Positions 8,481 through 17,753 are shown, counted from the first letter of the stretch. The stretch is 64,000 nt of DNA from Flavobacterium daemonense (GCF_007341385.1 NZ_VJYD01000008.1:1-64000); one strand, 5' to 3'. The notes: generated from the sequence alone by a model not told the origin. Numbers and translations are program-made.

Positions 8481-9521
8481 TTGAGCTTAAAAAAAATTAT
8501 CACGATAGTAGCTGTAGCCGTAATTTCAGTTTTAATGATTTACGGATTTATTTTAATTAATAAAATTTTCAGCTCGAATACCAAATTTGAAAAAGAAGAG
8601 CTTTACGTTTATGTGCCAACTGGCGCAAATTATACAGACGTAAAAAAGATACTAGAGCCATATGTCAAAAACTTTGATAATTTTGAAATGGTTGCCAATA
8701 AAAGAAGTTATCCTGAAAATGTAAAATCAGGACGCTTTTTGCTTAAAAAAGGGATGAATAATATTGATTTAGTTCGCGCCATGCGTTCAAATGTTCCTGT
8801 AAAATTAGCTTTTAATAATCAAGAGCGTTTGGAAAATTTTGCTGGAAGAGTTGGTTCTGAAATCGAAGCAGACAGTTTGTCTTTATTGAAAGCGATTAAA
8901 GATTCTACTTTTATGGCTCAAAATGGTTTCAATGAAGACAATGTTTTTGCAATGTTTATTCCAAATACGTATGAAATTTATTGGAACACTTCTGCAGAGA
9001 AATTCCGCGATAAAATGATCAAAGAATATCATAAATTTTGGACAGATGAAAGAATCGCAAAAGCAAAAAAACAAGGACTTACTCCGGTTCAAGCCACAAT
9101 TCTGGCTTCTATAGTTCATAAAGAATCTGTAAAGAAAGATGAAAGACCGCGTATTGCCGGTGTTTATTTAAACCGTTTGCGTTTAGATATGCCACTTCAG
9201 GCAGATCCAACTGTTATTTATGCTTTGAAATTGAGAGATAATAATTTTGACCAAGTTATAAAAAGAGTATTTTATAACGATTTGGTTATGAGATCTCCAT
9301 ATAATACTTATGTAAATACCGGATTACCTCCAGGGCCAATCGCAATGCCTGATATTACGGCTCTTGAAGCAGTTTTAAATCCGGAGAAAAACGATTACAT
9401 CTATTTCTGTGCAAGTGTTGACCGTTTTGGTTATCATGAATTTGCATCTACTTTAGCGGAACATAATGTAAATGCAAAAAAATATTCAGATTGGATTGCC
9501 AGCCAAGGCGTTACGAGATAA
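8481..9521 (+). CDS. mltG: Endolytic murein transglycosylase MltG
   Basis: 346-residue inner-membrane protein of the YceG/MltG family, which cuts nascent glycan strands and limits their length. One transmembrane helix lies at about 5-27 (IITIVAVAVISVLMIYGF). The catalytic region contains ILASIVHKESVKKDERP, with the active-site glutamate in HKES, and the conserved LPPGPIAMP near the C-terminus. The start codon is TTG at 8481 (MSLKK), 10 bases after the GNAT gene; no ATG sits closer to the membrane helix. Length matches the family. Confidence 0.92.
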   Translation: MSLKKIITIVAVAVISVLMIYGFILINKIFSSNTKFEKEELYVYVPTGANYTDVKKILEPYVKNFDNFEMVANKRSYPENVKSGRFLLKKGMNNIDLVRAMRSNVPVKLAFNNQERLENFAGRVGSEIEADSLSLLKAIKDSTFMAQNGFNEDNVFAMFIPNTYEIYWNTSAEKFRDKMIKEYHKFWTDERIAKAKKQGLTPVQATILASIVHKESVKKDERPRIAGVYLNRLRLDMPLQADPTVIYALKLRDNNFDQVIKRVFYNDLVMRSPYNTYVNTGLPPGPIAMPDITALEAVLNPEKNDYIYFCASVDRFGYHEFASTLAEHNVNAKKYSDWIASQGVTR

Positions 9522-9544
9522 TATTTTTTATTATATAAATTATT

Positions 9545-9573
9545 GAACCGAAGTAAATTTACTTCGGTTTTTT
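9545..9573 (+). terminator. Terminator of the dapF-mltG run
   Basis: Perfect palindrome AACCGAAGTAAA / TTTACTTCGGTT followed by a T run, 24 bases after the mltG stop. Confidence 0.85.
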
Positions 9574-9687
9574 TGTAGATAAAATTTACTTGATAATTGA
9601 GAAAATACTATCATTATTTTTCTTTCGCATTTAAAAGTTAACTCAAATTTGATGTTTTGGTGATTTTCAAAACTGTTTTTTTATTCG

Positions 9688-9722
9688 AAAAACCTAAAAA
9701 ACATTCAATTTTTAGGTTTTTT
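9688..9722 (+). terminator. Second hairpin with T tract, no obvious upstream gene
   Basis: 13-bp stem AAAAACCTAAAAA / TTTTTAGGTTTTT with an 8-base loop. It may back up the mltG terminator or end a short untranslated transcript between 9574 and 9687. Confidence 0.55.
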
Positions 9723-9990
9723 ACTACAAAATTATTTCGAATATTTTCCATTTAAAATTATATTCAGGCTAAAAAAGAGTGATTTTTGTAAGCTTTATCT
9801 TTGTTTTTTAACTATTTTGATAAAAAAATGATAAAAATGACATTTTTTTGCTTTTAATTTTCTTTGTTTTTTAGCGAATTTTGACTTAGGCGAAAAAGCT
9901 CGTAAACTGCATGAGCAAAGGAATTAAACGGTATTTTTGATTTTTATATTTTATGTAAATACCTGATTTACAGTATTGTTTTGTATTTGT
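9722..9990. other. AT-rich intergenic region without a recognised gene
   Basis: About 270 bases with no convincing reading frame. A TATCTTTG (-7 type) occurs at 9796-9803. The GC-richer segment 9873-9930, containing AGCTCGTAAACTGCATGAGC, stands out from its AT-rich surroundings and could be part of a structured RNA. I do not recognise it as any known riboswitch. Confidence 0.3.
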
Positions 9991-10035
9991 TATCTTTGCA
10001 CTGTAGAAATTTCAAGAGGGTGACAGCGTCTTGAA
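9991..10035 (+). promoter_or_regulatory. Promoter and leader hairpin of the lysozyme-like gene
   Basis: TATCTTTG at 9991-9998 is a full -7 element. Just downstream, TTCAAGA (10011-10017) pairs with TCTTGAA (10029-10035) around an 11-base loop, ending 12 bases before the ATG. The hairpin would sit in the roughly 45-nt leader and could affect translation or stability. Confidence 0.45.
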
Positions 10036-10047
10036 GAAAAACAATTT

Positions 10048-10689
10048 ATGATAAAGAAATGGTATTTTTATGCGAGTTTAGTCGTTATTATTACATTTTT
10101 AAGTTTGGGTTTTAGGCCCTTCAATCTAGAAACCAAAAGATGGTTTCTCACCGAAACAACAGATGGAGCCGAATACATTTTTCCATCACAAGAAAAGGAT
10201 GATTATCCTAATTTAAACTTCCCATACACAGGAAATCATTTTATAGGTTTTAAAGAAGCAGTAGCTTTCAAAGAATCTCAAGGAAAGTACCGCTTAGTTA
10301 ATTCACTTGGTTATATGGGAAAATACCAGTTTGGTTCTGAAGCTCTAAGAGCTATTGGTATAAAAAACAACAAAGCCTTTTTAAAGGATCCTGCATTACA
10401 AGAAAAAGCTTTCATTGCATTATTGTCTAAAAACAAATGGATTTTGCGCTATGAAATCGAAAAGTACGAAGGAAAAGTAATTAATGGTATTGAGATTACC
10501 GAATCTGGAATTTTAGCCGCGGCACACCTTGGTGGAGCTGGTTCAGTTAAAAACTTCTTTAAAAATAAGGGAAATAGACATTTTAGAGATGCTTATGGAA
10601 CTTCTTTAAGAAGCTATATGAAAGATTTTGGAGGTTATGATCTTTCTTATATTGAAGCGGATAGCAACGCCACAATACACAAGATCTAA
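10048..10689 (+). CDS. Lysozyme-like / lytic transglycosylase-like exported protein
   Basis: 213-residue protein with an N-terminal membrane or signal helix (about 5-22). Residues 67-185 look like a lysozyme-fold muramidase: the candidate catalytic glutamate E76 in AFKESQGKY, then NSLGYMGKYQFG, and later ESGILAAAHLGGAGSV, which matches the GLLAAAHLGG pattern of phage-type lysozymes and SLT-like enzymes. It probably cleaves peptidoglycan in the periplasm, but activity is inferred. It stands alone with its own promoter and a convergent terminator, close to the dapF-mltG run. Confidence 0.7.
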   Translation: MIKKWYFYASLVVIITFLSLGFRPFNLETKRWFLTETTDGAEYIFPSQEKDDYPNLNFPYTGNHFIGFKEAVAFKESQGKYRLVNSLGYMGKYQFGSEALRAIGIKNNKAFLKDPALQEKAFIALLSKNKWILRYEIEKYEGKVINGIEITESGILAAAHLGGAGSVKNFFKNKGNRHFRDAYGTSLRSYMKDFGGYDLSYIEADSNATIHKI

Positions 10690-10691
10690 AA

Positions 10692-10741
10692 AAAAAGCAT
10701 AAAAAATCCCGAATATTACTTCGGGATTTTTTATGCTTTTT
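10692..10741. terminator. Bidirectional terminator, lysozyme-like gene / mutB
   Basis: Long perfect stem (AAAAAGCATAAAAAATCCCG and its complement) with a 6-base loop and A/T tracts on both sides. It lies between two convergent genes and touches the mutB stop codon. Confidence 0.88.
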
Positions 10742-12881
10742 AGTCAATTAATATTTCTAATATTTGAATTGCGGCTTCGCTTATTTTTGTTCCTGGACCA
10801 AAAACAGCAACTGCACCTGCATCAAATAAATATTGATAGTCCTGCGCCGGAATTACGCCGCCTACAATGACCATAATATCCTCTCGACCGTGCTTTTTTA
10901 ATTCTTCAATAACTTGCGGAACTAAAGTTTTATGTCCAGCAGCTAATGAAGAAACACCAAGAATGTGAACGTCATTTTCAACTGCTTGTTTCGCTGCTTC
11001 TGCAGGAGTTTGAAAAAGCGGCCCTATATCAACGTCAAAACCAACATCGGCATAACCTGTTGCCACTACCTTTGCGCCGCGATCGTGACCGTCTTGCCCC
11101 ATTTTGGCAATCATAATTCTTGGGCGTCTTCCTTCTTGTTTTGCAAAAGCATCAGCTAATTGCTTTGCTTTTTCAAAATGTTCGTCATTTTTTATTGCTG
11201 CACTATACACACCGCTAAAGGATTTAATTTGCGCTTTAAATCGTCCAAAGACACTTTCCAGAGCATCGCTTATTTCACCTAAAGTTGCTCTTTCACGAGC
11301 AGCTTCAGTAGCGATTTCTAATAAGTTTCCTTCTCCCGTTTTGGCGCAATGAATTAATTTTTCCAGTGATTGATTTACTTTCTCAGTATTTCGTTTTGCT
11401 TTTATTTCTGTAAGACGTTCAATTTGCTGTTTTCGAACCATTTGGTTGTCAACATCTAAAATATGAAGCGGATCTTCTTTTTCTAATCTGTATTTATTAA
11501 CGCCAACAATAATGTCTTGTCCGCTATCAATTCTAGCTTGTTTTCTTGCAGCAGCTTCTTCAATTCGAAGTTTCGGAATTCCGGCTTCAATTGCTTTTGT
11601 CATTCCGCCTAATTCTTCAACTTCTTCAATTAATTTCCAAGTGCTTTCTAGAATTTCATTTGTCAACGATTCAACATAATAACTGCCTCCCCAAGGATCA
11701 ACGGTTTTAGTGATTTTAGTTTCTTCTTGAAGATAAATTTGCGTATTTCTTGCAATTCTGGCCGAAAAGTCAGTTGGTAAAGCAATTGCTTCATCTAAAG
11801 CATTGGTATGAAGAGATTGCGTTCCACCAAAAGCGGCCGCAGTGGCTTCAATACAAGTTCTGGCGACATTATTAAACGGATCTTGTTCGGTTAAACTCCA
11901 GCCACTGGTTTGGCAATGTGTACGCAATGCTAATGATTTATCGCTTTTCGGATTAAATTGTTGAATCAGTTTTGCCCAAATCATTCTTCCGGCTCTCATT
12001 TTTGCAATTTCCATAAAATGATTCATTCCAATTGCCCAAAAGAAAGATAAGCGTGGAGCAAATTCATCAATCGTCATTCCTGTTGATAGACCTGTTCTAA
12101 TATATTCTAAACCATCTGCTAAAGTATAGGCCAATTCAATATCAGCCGTTGCTCCGGCTTCCTGCATGTGATAACCTGAAATTGAGATGGAATTGAATTT
12201 CGGCATTTTTTTGCTCGTAAATTCAAAAATATCAGCAATAATTTTCATTGAAGGCGTTGGCGGATAAATATAAGTATTACGCACCATAAACTCCTTCAAA
12301 ATATCATTTTGAATAGTTCCCGATAATTTTTCGATTGCAACGCCTTGTTCTTCTGCCGCAACAATATAAAATGCCATAATAGGTAAAACGGCGCCATTCA
12401 TGGTCATTGAAACCGACATTTCATCAAGTGGAATCTGATCAAATAATACTTTCATATCTTCAACCGAATCGATTGCAACGCCTGCTTTTCCAACATCACC
12501 AACCACGCGTTCATGATCTGAATCATAACCACGGTGTGTAGGCAAATCAAAAGCAATAGAAAGTCCTTTTTGACCTGCGGCAAGATTTCTTCTGTAAAAA
12601 GCATTGCTCTCTTCTGCAGTCGAAAATCCGGCGTACTGGCGAATTGTCCAAGGACGACGAACATACATTGTTGCATATGGTCCGCGCAAGTTTGGAGCAA
12701 AGCCAGCTCCGAAATCCAGAAACTCTAAATCTTCTATATCCTTTTCAGAATAGTTTTTTTTGAGTTCGATTCCTTCGGCTGTAATGAAGTTATGAGTTAT
12801 GAGTTTTGAGTTATGAGTTTGTTCACTTAACTCATGACTTTTAACTTCTAACTTAATATGTTTAAGGTCTTTTCTCATCAT
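10740..12881 (-). CDS. mutB: Methylmalonyl-CoA mutase, large (catalytic) subunit
   Basis: 713-residue adenosylcobalamin-dependent mutase interconverting methylmalonyl-CoA and succinyl-CoA. The TIM-barrel substrate domain starts near residue 50 ([20 protein letters not shown]). The C-terminal cobalamin domain has [10 protein letters not shown] with the cobalt ligand H599, followed by GGVIPAQD and FGPGT. Residues of about 10-32 are low-complexity and come from a repeat element in the DNA (see the repeat entry). It follows mutA by 44 bases on the same strand. The GTPase chaperone gene meaB lies far away at 55-56 kb. Confidence 0.95.
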   Translation of the reverse strand: MMRKDLKHIKLEVKSHELSEQTHNSKLITHNFITAEGIELKKNYSEKDIEDLEFLDFGAGFAPNLRGPYATMYVRRPWTIRQYAGFSTAEESNAFYRRNLAAGQKGLSIAFDLPTHRGYDSDHERVVGDVGKAGVAIDSVEDMKVLFDQIPLDEMSVSMTMNGAVLPIMAFYIVAAEEQGVAIEKLSGTIQNDILKEFMVRNTYIYPPTPSMKIIADIFEFTSKKMPKFNSISISGYHMQEAGATADIELAYTLADGLEYIRTGLSTGMTIDEFAPRLSFFWAIGMNHFMEIAKMRAGRMIWAKLIQQFNPKSDKSLALRTHCQTSGWSLTEQDPFNNVARTCIEATAAAFGGTQSLHTNALDEAIALPTDFSARIARNTQIYLQEETKITKTVDPWGGSYYVESLTNEILESTWKLIEEVEELGGMTKAIEAGIPKLRIEEAAARKQARIDSGQDIIVGVNKYRLEKEDPLHILDVDNQMVRKQQIERLTEIKAKRNTEKVNQSLEKLIHCAKTGEGNLLEIATEAARERATLGEISDALESVFGRFKAQIKSFSGVYSAAIKNDEHFEKAKQLADAFAKQEGRRPRIMIAKMGQDGHDRGAKVVATGYADVGFDVDIGPLFQTPAEAAKQAVENDVHILGVSSLAAGHKTLVPQVIEELKKHGREDIMVIVGGVIPAQDYQYLFDAGAVAVFGPGTKISEAAIQILEILID
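12789..12855. repeat. Repeat element inside the mutB 5' coding region
   Basis: On the plus strand, units such as TTATGAGTTATGAGTTTTGA recur in tandem up to 12820. After a short spacer the inverse units AACTCATGACTTTTAACTTC follow. The element is an imperfect inverted repeat built of ATGAGTT-like words, the type otherwise seen between genes. It stays in frame and encodes a variable peptide near the MutB N-terminus. Confidence 0.7.
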
Positions 12882-12925
12882 GGAGACACTTTCTTTGGTG
12901 TGAATATAATTACGTTTAAAAAGGA

Positions 12926-14287
12926 TTATTCAAGCTCAAGTCTTTCTTGTTCCAATTTTTCAGCTAATCTTTTTTCTATTATTGGCGTAATTAAAGTTTT
13001 TCTTGGTTTTATTTTTACAAAGGGAAACAATTCCAAATCCTGTTTCATCCTGTCTTCTTTGTTTGGATATTTATTGGTGCCTAACAAAATTTCCTTTTTA
13101 GAGTCGAATAATTCTTGCTCTTTGGTAGCGCTTTCTTGAATTTTCTTTTTTATTGTTCCGTCATTCAAAAGCTTTAAGAAACCTCCTTCGGCTTCGATAT
13201 CTTTAAATAATTTTAGACTTTTTTCTGCCAATTGCATTGTTAGACTTTCAATGTAGTAACTTCCATCAGCTGGATTATCGACTTTATCAAAATAGCTTTC
13301 ATGTTTTAAAACTAAAAGCTGATTTCTAGCAATTCGATCGCCAAATTCATTGTCTTTATGATATAATGCATCGTAAGGTAAGTTTGCAACAGCATCGGCT
13401 CCGCCTAAAATTGCCGACATACATTCGGTCGTCGTGCGAAGCATATTTACATTATAATCGTAAATTGTTTTGTTTCGTTTGGTTGGTGTAACTAGAAAAT
13501 GACAATCTAAATCTGGATTATATTCGGCAGCGATTAATTTGAAAAGCATTCGCAAAGCACGAAGTTTTGCAATTTCAAAAAAGTAATTTGTTCCAACAGA
13601 TATCTGAAAAACTATTGGTTTTGCCAAAGTCGGAAAACGATTCAAATATTCATTGGCATGTGCTAAACTATAGGCGATTTGCTGTGTAATATTAGCTCCA
13701 GAATTTTGATACAAACCTAAATCCACACTTAAGAAAGGCAGATTGGTTTGATTCGAAATTTTTTCAAGCGTTTCAAAATTGTTTTTATCCGATGTTGTAA
13801 ACCAATTTCCGTCACGCGCTAATTGCCCGATTGGATCTAAATTACAATAAAATATTGCTTTTTTCTGAGCAGAAGTTACGTCCAGTTTTTTTACGAAATC
13901 GATTGAGAGAAAACTTAAATGAAAATAAACCGTTCTGTTTTCTAAAGGAAGATTTTCTAGTAATTTTTGAACATCAGTGTTTTCGTTTTGAATTGTAAAA
14001 CGCAAACTTTCAGCACCTCTTTCAATGGTGTTAATTGCTTTTTTAATCGATTTTTCGATGTCAAAAACAAATATATTTTGGCAGATTTTAAAATTAGAAG
14101 ACTGAGTTTCAACAGAAGCGCCTTTTGTAAATTCATCAATATGATAAAAAGGCTTTACCTGAATGTCTTCTGGAGAATTCCAAATTACAGTTTGGTTATA
14201 GTCGGCTCCATCCAATTCAAACTGAATTTTTTGTTTCCATTGTTTGGATGAAATCGGATTAAAATCTTCGAATAGGTTAGTGGCCAT
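12926..14287 (-). CDS. mutA: Methylmalonyl-CoA mutase, small subunit
   Basis: 453-residue non-catalytic partner of MutB. It keeps the mutase TIM-barrel pattern ([18 protein letters not shown] at the start, [62 protein letters not shown]) but lacks a complete cobalamin-binding C-terminal domain, as expected for a heterodimeric enzyme. It lies 17 bases after divIC and 44 bases before mutB, in one minus-strand unit. It is shorter than the roughly 600-residue small subunits of actinobacteria but normal for Bacteroidetes. Confidence 0.9.
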   Translation of the reverse strand: MATNLFEDFNPISSKQWKQKIQFELDGADYNQTVIWNSPEDIQVKPFYHIDEFTKGASVETQSSNFKICQNIFVFDIEKSIKKAINTIERGAESLRFTIQNENTDVQKLLENLPLENRTVYFHLSFLSIDFVKKLDVTSAQKKAIFYCNLDPIGQLARDGNWFTTSDKNNFETLEKISNQTNLPFLSVDLGLYQNSGANITQQIAYSLAHANEYLNRFPTLAKPIVFQISVGTNYFFEIAKLRALRMLFKLIAAEYNPDLDCHFLVTPTKRNKTIYDYNVNMLRTTTECMSAILGGADAVANLPYDALYHKDNEFGDRIARNQLLVLKHESYFDKVDNPADGSYYIESLTMQLAEKSLKLFKDIEAEGGFLKLLNDGTIKKKIQESATKEQELFDSKKEILLGTNKYPNKEDRMKQDLELFPFVKIKPRKTLITPIIEKRLAEKLEQERLELE

Positions 14288-14304
14288 TGGGTATTTTTTC
14301 TGAA

Positions 14305-14637
14305 TTATTCTTTATCTTGAATAGTGTCTCCTTCAAAGTGGATGATGTAAATATCTTCGCTGTCTTTTTTCATAAAGTACTTTTCGCGAGCATATTTTTC
14401 TATTTGTTCAGGATTTTTAAGTTGTTTTATCTGTTCTTGATCTTTTCTTATTTCTTCCTGATAATATCTTTTATTGTCTTGTAATTCATTGATTTGACCG
14501 TCTAGAAAGCGATGATCAAAATAAGAATAATTGTCTAAAAACAGCATCCAAATACAAAAAAACAGCAAAACCCAAACGTATTTGTTTCCTAGGTATTTGA
14601 ACCATTTTTTGTCTTTATATGGATTTTTGAATTTCAT
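14305..14637 (-). CDS. DivIC/FtsB-family septum formation initiator
   Basis: 110-residue bitopic membrane protein: a short basic cytoplasmic N-terminus, one transmembrane helix at about 20-38 (YVWVLLFFCIWMLFLDNY), then a coiled coil (INELQDNKRYYQEEIRKDQE) and the hallmark YAREKYFMKK followed by an acidic tail. FtsB/DivIC proteins pair with FtsL and FtsQ in the divisome. It is co-directional with mutA, and its 17-base spacing suggests co-transcription without an obvious functional link. Confidence 0.85.
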   Translation of the reverse strand: MKFKNPYKDKKWFKYLGNKYVWVLLFFCIWMLFLDNYSYFDHRFLDGQINELQDNKRYYQEEIRKDQEQIKQLKNPEQIEKYAREKYFMKKDSEDIYIIHFEGDTIQDKE

Positions 14638-14677
14638 TTTTAAACGAATTTTTCTTTTGAATACGATTGGTCTTTTC

Positions 14678-14767
14678 TAGCCCCGATAGTAGTGAAAATC
14701 CTTTTGTGTCTCGTTTTTTTCTAACGAGACACAAAAGATTGTAACGTATAGCGGGAAATAGCTCCTA
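14678..14767. repeat. Flavobacterial palindromic intergenic element, copy 1
   Basis: A 90-base element whose centre is a perfect 15-bp hairpin (CTTTTGTGTCTCGTT, 14701-14715, with its complement at 14723-14737). Flanks also pair in part: AGC and CCCGATA on the left, TAT-GCGGG and GCT on the right. Read on the minus strand it runs AGGAGCTATTTCCCGC ... CAAAAGGATTTTCA ... GGGGCTAG. The same ends occur in the element at 61924-62067, so this is a family with conserved termini and a variable central hairpin. It lies between udk and divIC. Confidence 0.75.
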
Positions 14768-14796
14768 ACTTTTATGGTTTAAATTTACAATAAAAA

Positions 14797-15405
14797 TTAT
14801 GAAATTCGCTGATTAATTACGGCGCGAACTACATCAATTGCTACGGTATTGTATTTGTCGTTCGGGATAATAATGTCTGCAAAAGCCTTTGATGGCTCGA
14901 TAAATTGCTCATGCATAGGTTTTAAAGTTGTTTGATAACGGTTTAAAACTTCGTCAATATCACGTCCGCGTTCTGAAATATCTCTTTTTAAACGACGAAT
15001 TAATCTTTCGTCCGAATCTGCGTGAACATAGATTTTAATGTCAAACATATCACGAAGTTCAGGATTTGTCAAAATCAAAATTCCTTCAACAATCATTACT
15101 TTTCTAGGATGCGTCGAAACTGTATCGTCTGTTCTGTTGTGCTGAATAAATGAATATACCGGCTGATCAATTGTCTCACCAGCTTTTAACGCTTTTAAGT
15201 GTTTTACCAATAATTCAAAATCGATAGCGCGCGGGTGATCAAAATTGATTAATGCTCTTTCGTCAAAAGATAAATTATCGGTTTGTTTGTAATACGAATC
15301 CTGAGAAATTACGCCAACTTCTGTGTCTGGTAATTCGTTCATGATTTGGTGTACTACTGTTGTTTTTCCACTTCCTGTTCCTCCTGCAAGTCCAATAATG
15401 AGCAT
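14797..15405 (-). CDS. udk: Uridine kinase
   Basis: 202-residue P-loop kinase phosphorylating uridine and cytidine in pyrimidine salvage. The Walker A motif GLAGGTGSGKTTVV is at 5-18. SQDSYYKQ and the INFDHPRAIDFELL segment are family signatures, and ERLIRRLKRDISERGRD forms the lid region. Length and start are typical. The downstream gap to divIC holds a palindromic element, so udk may or may not be transcribed with divIC-mutA-mutB. Confidence 0.95.
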   Translation of the reverse strand: MLIIGLAGGTGSGKTTVVHQIMNELPDTEVGVISQDSYYKQTDNLSFDERALINFDHPRAIDFELLVKHLKALKAGETIDQPVYSFIQHNRTDDTVSTHPRKVMIVEGILILTNPELRDMFDIKIYVHADSDERLIRRLKRDISERGRDIDEVLNRYQTTLKPMHEQFIEPSKAFADIIIPNDKYNTVAIDVVRAVINQRIS

Positions 15406-15473
15406 AAAATTTTTGTTTGATATTTGTTTGACAAAATTAATAATTAAAGTGAATTTCTAAACATATAATTTAA

Positions 15474-15565
15474 TTTAACCATATAAGTAATGTAAGTAAA
15501 TTTAAGCTATAAAATGTTTATGCGATGCAGTACTTAACTGAGCTTATATCACTTATATGGTTAAA
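15474..15565. repeat. Inverted repeat with 15-bp arms upstream of udk
   Basis: TTTAACCATATAAGT (15474-15488) and its exact complement ACTTATATGGTTAAA (15551-15565) enclose 62 bases with further partial pairing (AAGTAAATTTAAGCT versus AGCTTATATCACTT). It resembles other Flavobacterium intergenic palindromes built of ATATAAGT words. Confidence 0.65.
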
Positions 15566-15581
15566 AATATGGTGAAAAACA

Positions 15582-15614
15582 TAAAAAAAATCCCGAAAGT
15601 AAACCTTCGGGATT
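15582..15614 (-). terminator. Terminator of the SDR gene
   Basis: Stem AATCCCGAA / TTCGGGATT with an 8-base loop. The uridine run (plus-strand A run at 15582-15590) is on the minus-strand downstream side, fitting the gene that ends at 15670. Confidence 0.82.
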
Positions 15615-15669
15615 TCGTGCAATCAGTATAGTTTTTAAAAAATATTCTGAATTTAGTAAGCACTTGTAA

Positions 15670-16551
15670 TTATTTATTCTTTTTTGCTTTTATCATCATT
15701 TCAAGCTGATCCCAAAGTTCTTCTGGAATTGCTTCAAGTAAGTTAAATTGTCCTGCACCTTTCAACCATTCACCTCCGTCAATTGTAATCACATCACCAT
15801 TTACATAAGCTGAAAAATCAGAAACTAAATAAGCAGCTAAATTTGCCAATTCTTGGTGATCTCCCACGCGTTTTAAAGGTACTTTTTTTGCCATATCGAA
15901 CTTTTCAGAAAGATCTCCAGGCAATAATCGGTCCCAAGCTCCTTTTGTTGGGAATGGTCCTGGTGCAATGGCATTCGAACGAATTCCGTATTTTGCCCAT
16001 TCTACAGCAAGACTTCTTGTCATGGCCAAAACTCCTGCTTTTGCAGTCGCACTTGGCACAACATAAGCTGAACCTGTCCAAGCATAAGTCGTTACAATAT
16101 TTAAAATCGTTGCCGATGTTTGTTTTGTGTCGATCCAGTGTTTCCCAAAAGCAAGCGTACAGTTTTTAGAACCTTTAAGTACGATATCTATCACAGTATC
16201 AAAAGCATTTGCAGATAAACGTTCTGTTGGCGAAATAAAATTTCCGGCAGCGTTATTTAAAAGAACATCTACTTTTCCAAAAACTTTTAAAGTTTCTTGA
16301 AGCATATTTTCTACTTCTTCATAATGACGAACGTCACATTGAAGTGGCAAACATTTTCCGCCAGTTTCACTTTCAAGTTCTGCAGCAGTAGTTTTCAGTT
16401 TTTCTAAATCTCTTGAAGTAATCGCTACCTGAGCGCCTAATTCTAAGAAATATTTGGTCATTGCTTTTCCCAAACCGCTTCCGCCGCCTGTAACTACAAT
16501 AACTTTGCCTTTTAAGGCGTCATCGCGCAGCATTTTATCTGTATAGCTCAT
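15670..16551 (-). CDS. SDR-family oxidoreductase, 2,4-dienoyl-CoA reductase-like
   Basis: 293-residue short-chain dehydrogenase. The NADP-binding motif TGGGSGLGKAM is at about 21-31 and NNAAGNF at about 97-103. In place of the usual YxxxK active site the sequence has PSATAKAGVLAMTRSLAVEW, so the tyrosine is missing while the lysine is kept. This is also seen in the 2,4-dienoyl-CoA reductases (DECR type) of fatty-acid beta-oxidation, which the NAIAPGPFPTKGAWDRL region resembles too. The likely role is reduction of 2,4-dienoyl-CoA during degradation of unsaturated fatty acids. Classification is good; the exact substrate is inferred. Confidence 0.8.
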   Translation of the reverse strand: MSYTDKMLRDDALKGKVIVVTGGGSGLGKAMTKYFLELGAQVAITSRDLEKLKTTAAELESETGGKCLPLQCDVRHYEEVENMLQETLKVFGKVDVLLNNAAGNFISPTERLSANAFDTVIDIVLKGSKNCTLAFGKHWIDTKQTSATILNIVTTYAWTGSAYVVPSATAKAGVLAMTRSLAVEWAKYGIRSNAIAPGPFPTKGAWDRLLPGDLSEKFDMAKKVPLKRVGDHQELANLAAYLVSDFSAYVNGDVITIDGGEWLKGAGQFNLLEAIPEELWDQLEMMIKAKKNK

Positions 16552-16625
16552 ACTTTTCTTTTTTTACAATATTAATTAAAAAAATAGGATGCACGCATAA
16601 TAATGTTATAAAATTTTGATAAACT

Positions 16626-17753
16626 TTATATATCGCACAGTTTTTTTGCGGCAGCTTCTAAGGTGAAATTGTCTTTGGCGAAACAAAAACGAATCAGTTT
16701 TTGATCTTTATGATCGGAATAAAAAGTAGAAATTGGTATTGCAGCAACACCGTGATTAATGATTAGATTTTTGCAGAAAGTCACGTCGTCTTCATCAGAA
16801 ATATTGGCATAAGAAGCCACTTGAAAATAAGTTCCTTCACAGGGTTTCAATTCGAAGCGACTGTTTTGAAGCAGTTTTTGGAAATAATCTCGTTTTTCTT
16901 GATAGAACTTTCCAAGCAAATTGACATCAACAACATCTAAATATTCGTTGATCGCAAATTGTGAAATACTATTCACGCTGAAAACCAAAAATTGATGCAC
17001 TTTTTTGATTTCTTTCATTAAATATTCTGGTGCAATCGTATAGCCAATTTTCCACCCCGTAATATGAAATGATTTCCCGAAAGAAGAAACCATAATACAT
17101 CGGTCTAAAAGAAAGCTTTTTGTGTGTGCCGAAATATGTTTTTCTTCAAAAGTGATGTATTCATAGACTTCATCGGACAAAACTAAAAGATCTGGATATT
17201 TTGAAAGGATTTTTTCTAGTTGAAGAAAATCGGCTTCATTCAATATTTTTCCTGTTGGATTATGCGGATTATTAATGATGATCATTCGGCTTTTCGCTGA
17301 ACAGGCTTTTTTGATGGTGTCCCAATTTGGCGTATAATCGTCATTTAAGGCAACTCGAACAGGTTTTGCATTACAAAGTAAAACTGGTGACTCATACGAA
17401 TCATAACTTGGATCTAGAATAATTACTTCATCATTTTCTTTTACTAAAGCTAAAATCGAAGTGAAAATTCCTTGTGTTGCTCCGGCTGTAACCAAAAGTT
17501 CTAATTCAGGATTAATTGTTCTGTTATAAGAATCGTGAATCAGTTTTGCAATTTTGCTCATCAACGGCGGATAACCAGCCATTGGTGTATATTGGTGTAC
17601 GTTTTCTTTTGATAATCTGGCAACAATATCCGTCAATCTTTCGTCAACAGGAAAATTTGGAAATCCCTGCGAAAGATTGATAGCATTATATTCGGCTGCC
17701 ATTTTAGACATTACCGTAAAAATGCTTGTCGTTATGTTTGGGAGTTTACTCAT
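16626..17753 (-). CDS. PLP-dependent aminotransferase, methionine aminotransferase-like
   Basis: 375-residue class I/II aminotransferase. NLSQGFPNFPVD at the start, NNPHNPTGK in the middle, SDEVYEYI, and SSFGKSFHITGWKIGY with the PLP lysine place it with YbdL and kynurenine aminotransferases, which transaminate methionine, glutamine and aromatic amino acids. The conserved final RFCFAKDNFTLEAA is present. It is one of a minus-strand row running down from dnaA; spacing to the TonB-like gene upstream is 33 bases. Confidence 0.87.
   Translation of the reverse strand: MSKLPNITTSIFTVMSKMAAEYNAINLSQGFPNFPVDERLTDIVARLSKENVHQYTPMAGYPPLMSKIAKLIHDSYNRTINPELELLVTAGATQGIFTSILALVKENDEVIILDPSYDSYESPVLLCNAKPVRVALNDDYTPNWDTIKKACSAKSRMIIINNPHNPTGKILNEADFLQLEKILSKYPDLLVLSDEVYEYITFEEKHISAHTKSFLLDRCIMVSSFGKSFHITGWKIGYTIAPEYLMKEIKKVHQFLVFSVNSISQFAINEYLDVVDVNLLGKFYQEKRDYFQKLLQNSRFELKPCEGTYFQVASYANISDEDDVTFCKNLIINHGVAAIPISTFYSDHKDQKLIRFCFAKDNFTLEAAAKKLCDI

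Noticed and set aside
9905..9930. Similarity to the 16S rRNA core AAAGGAATTGACGG
   Set aside because: Only about 14 bases resemble it, with mismatches and no rRNA context on either side.
9873..10000. c-di-AMP (ydaO) riboswitch before a cell-wall hydrolase
   Set aside because: The gene context would fit, but the conserved ydaO blocks are absent and the likely promoter at 9991 lies downstream of the segment.
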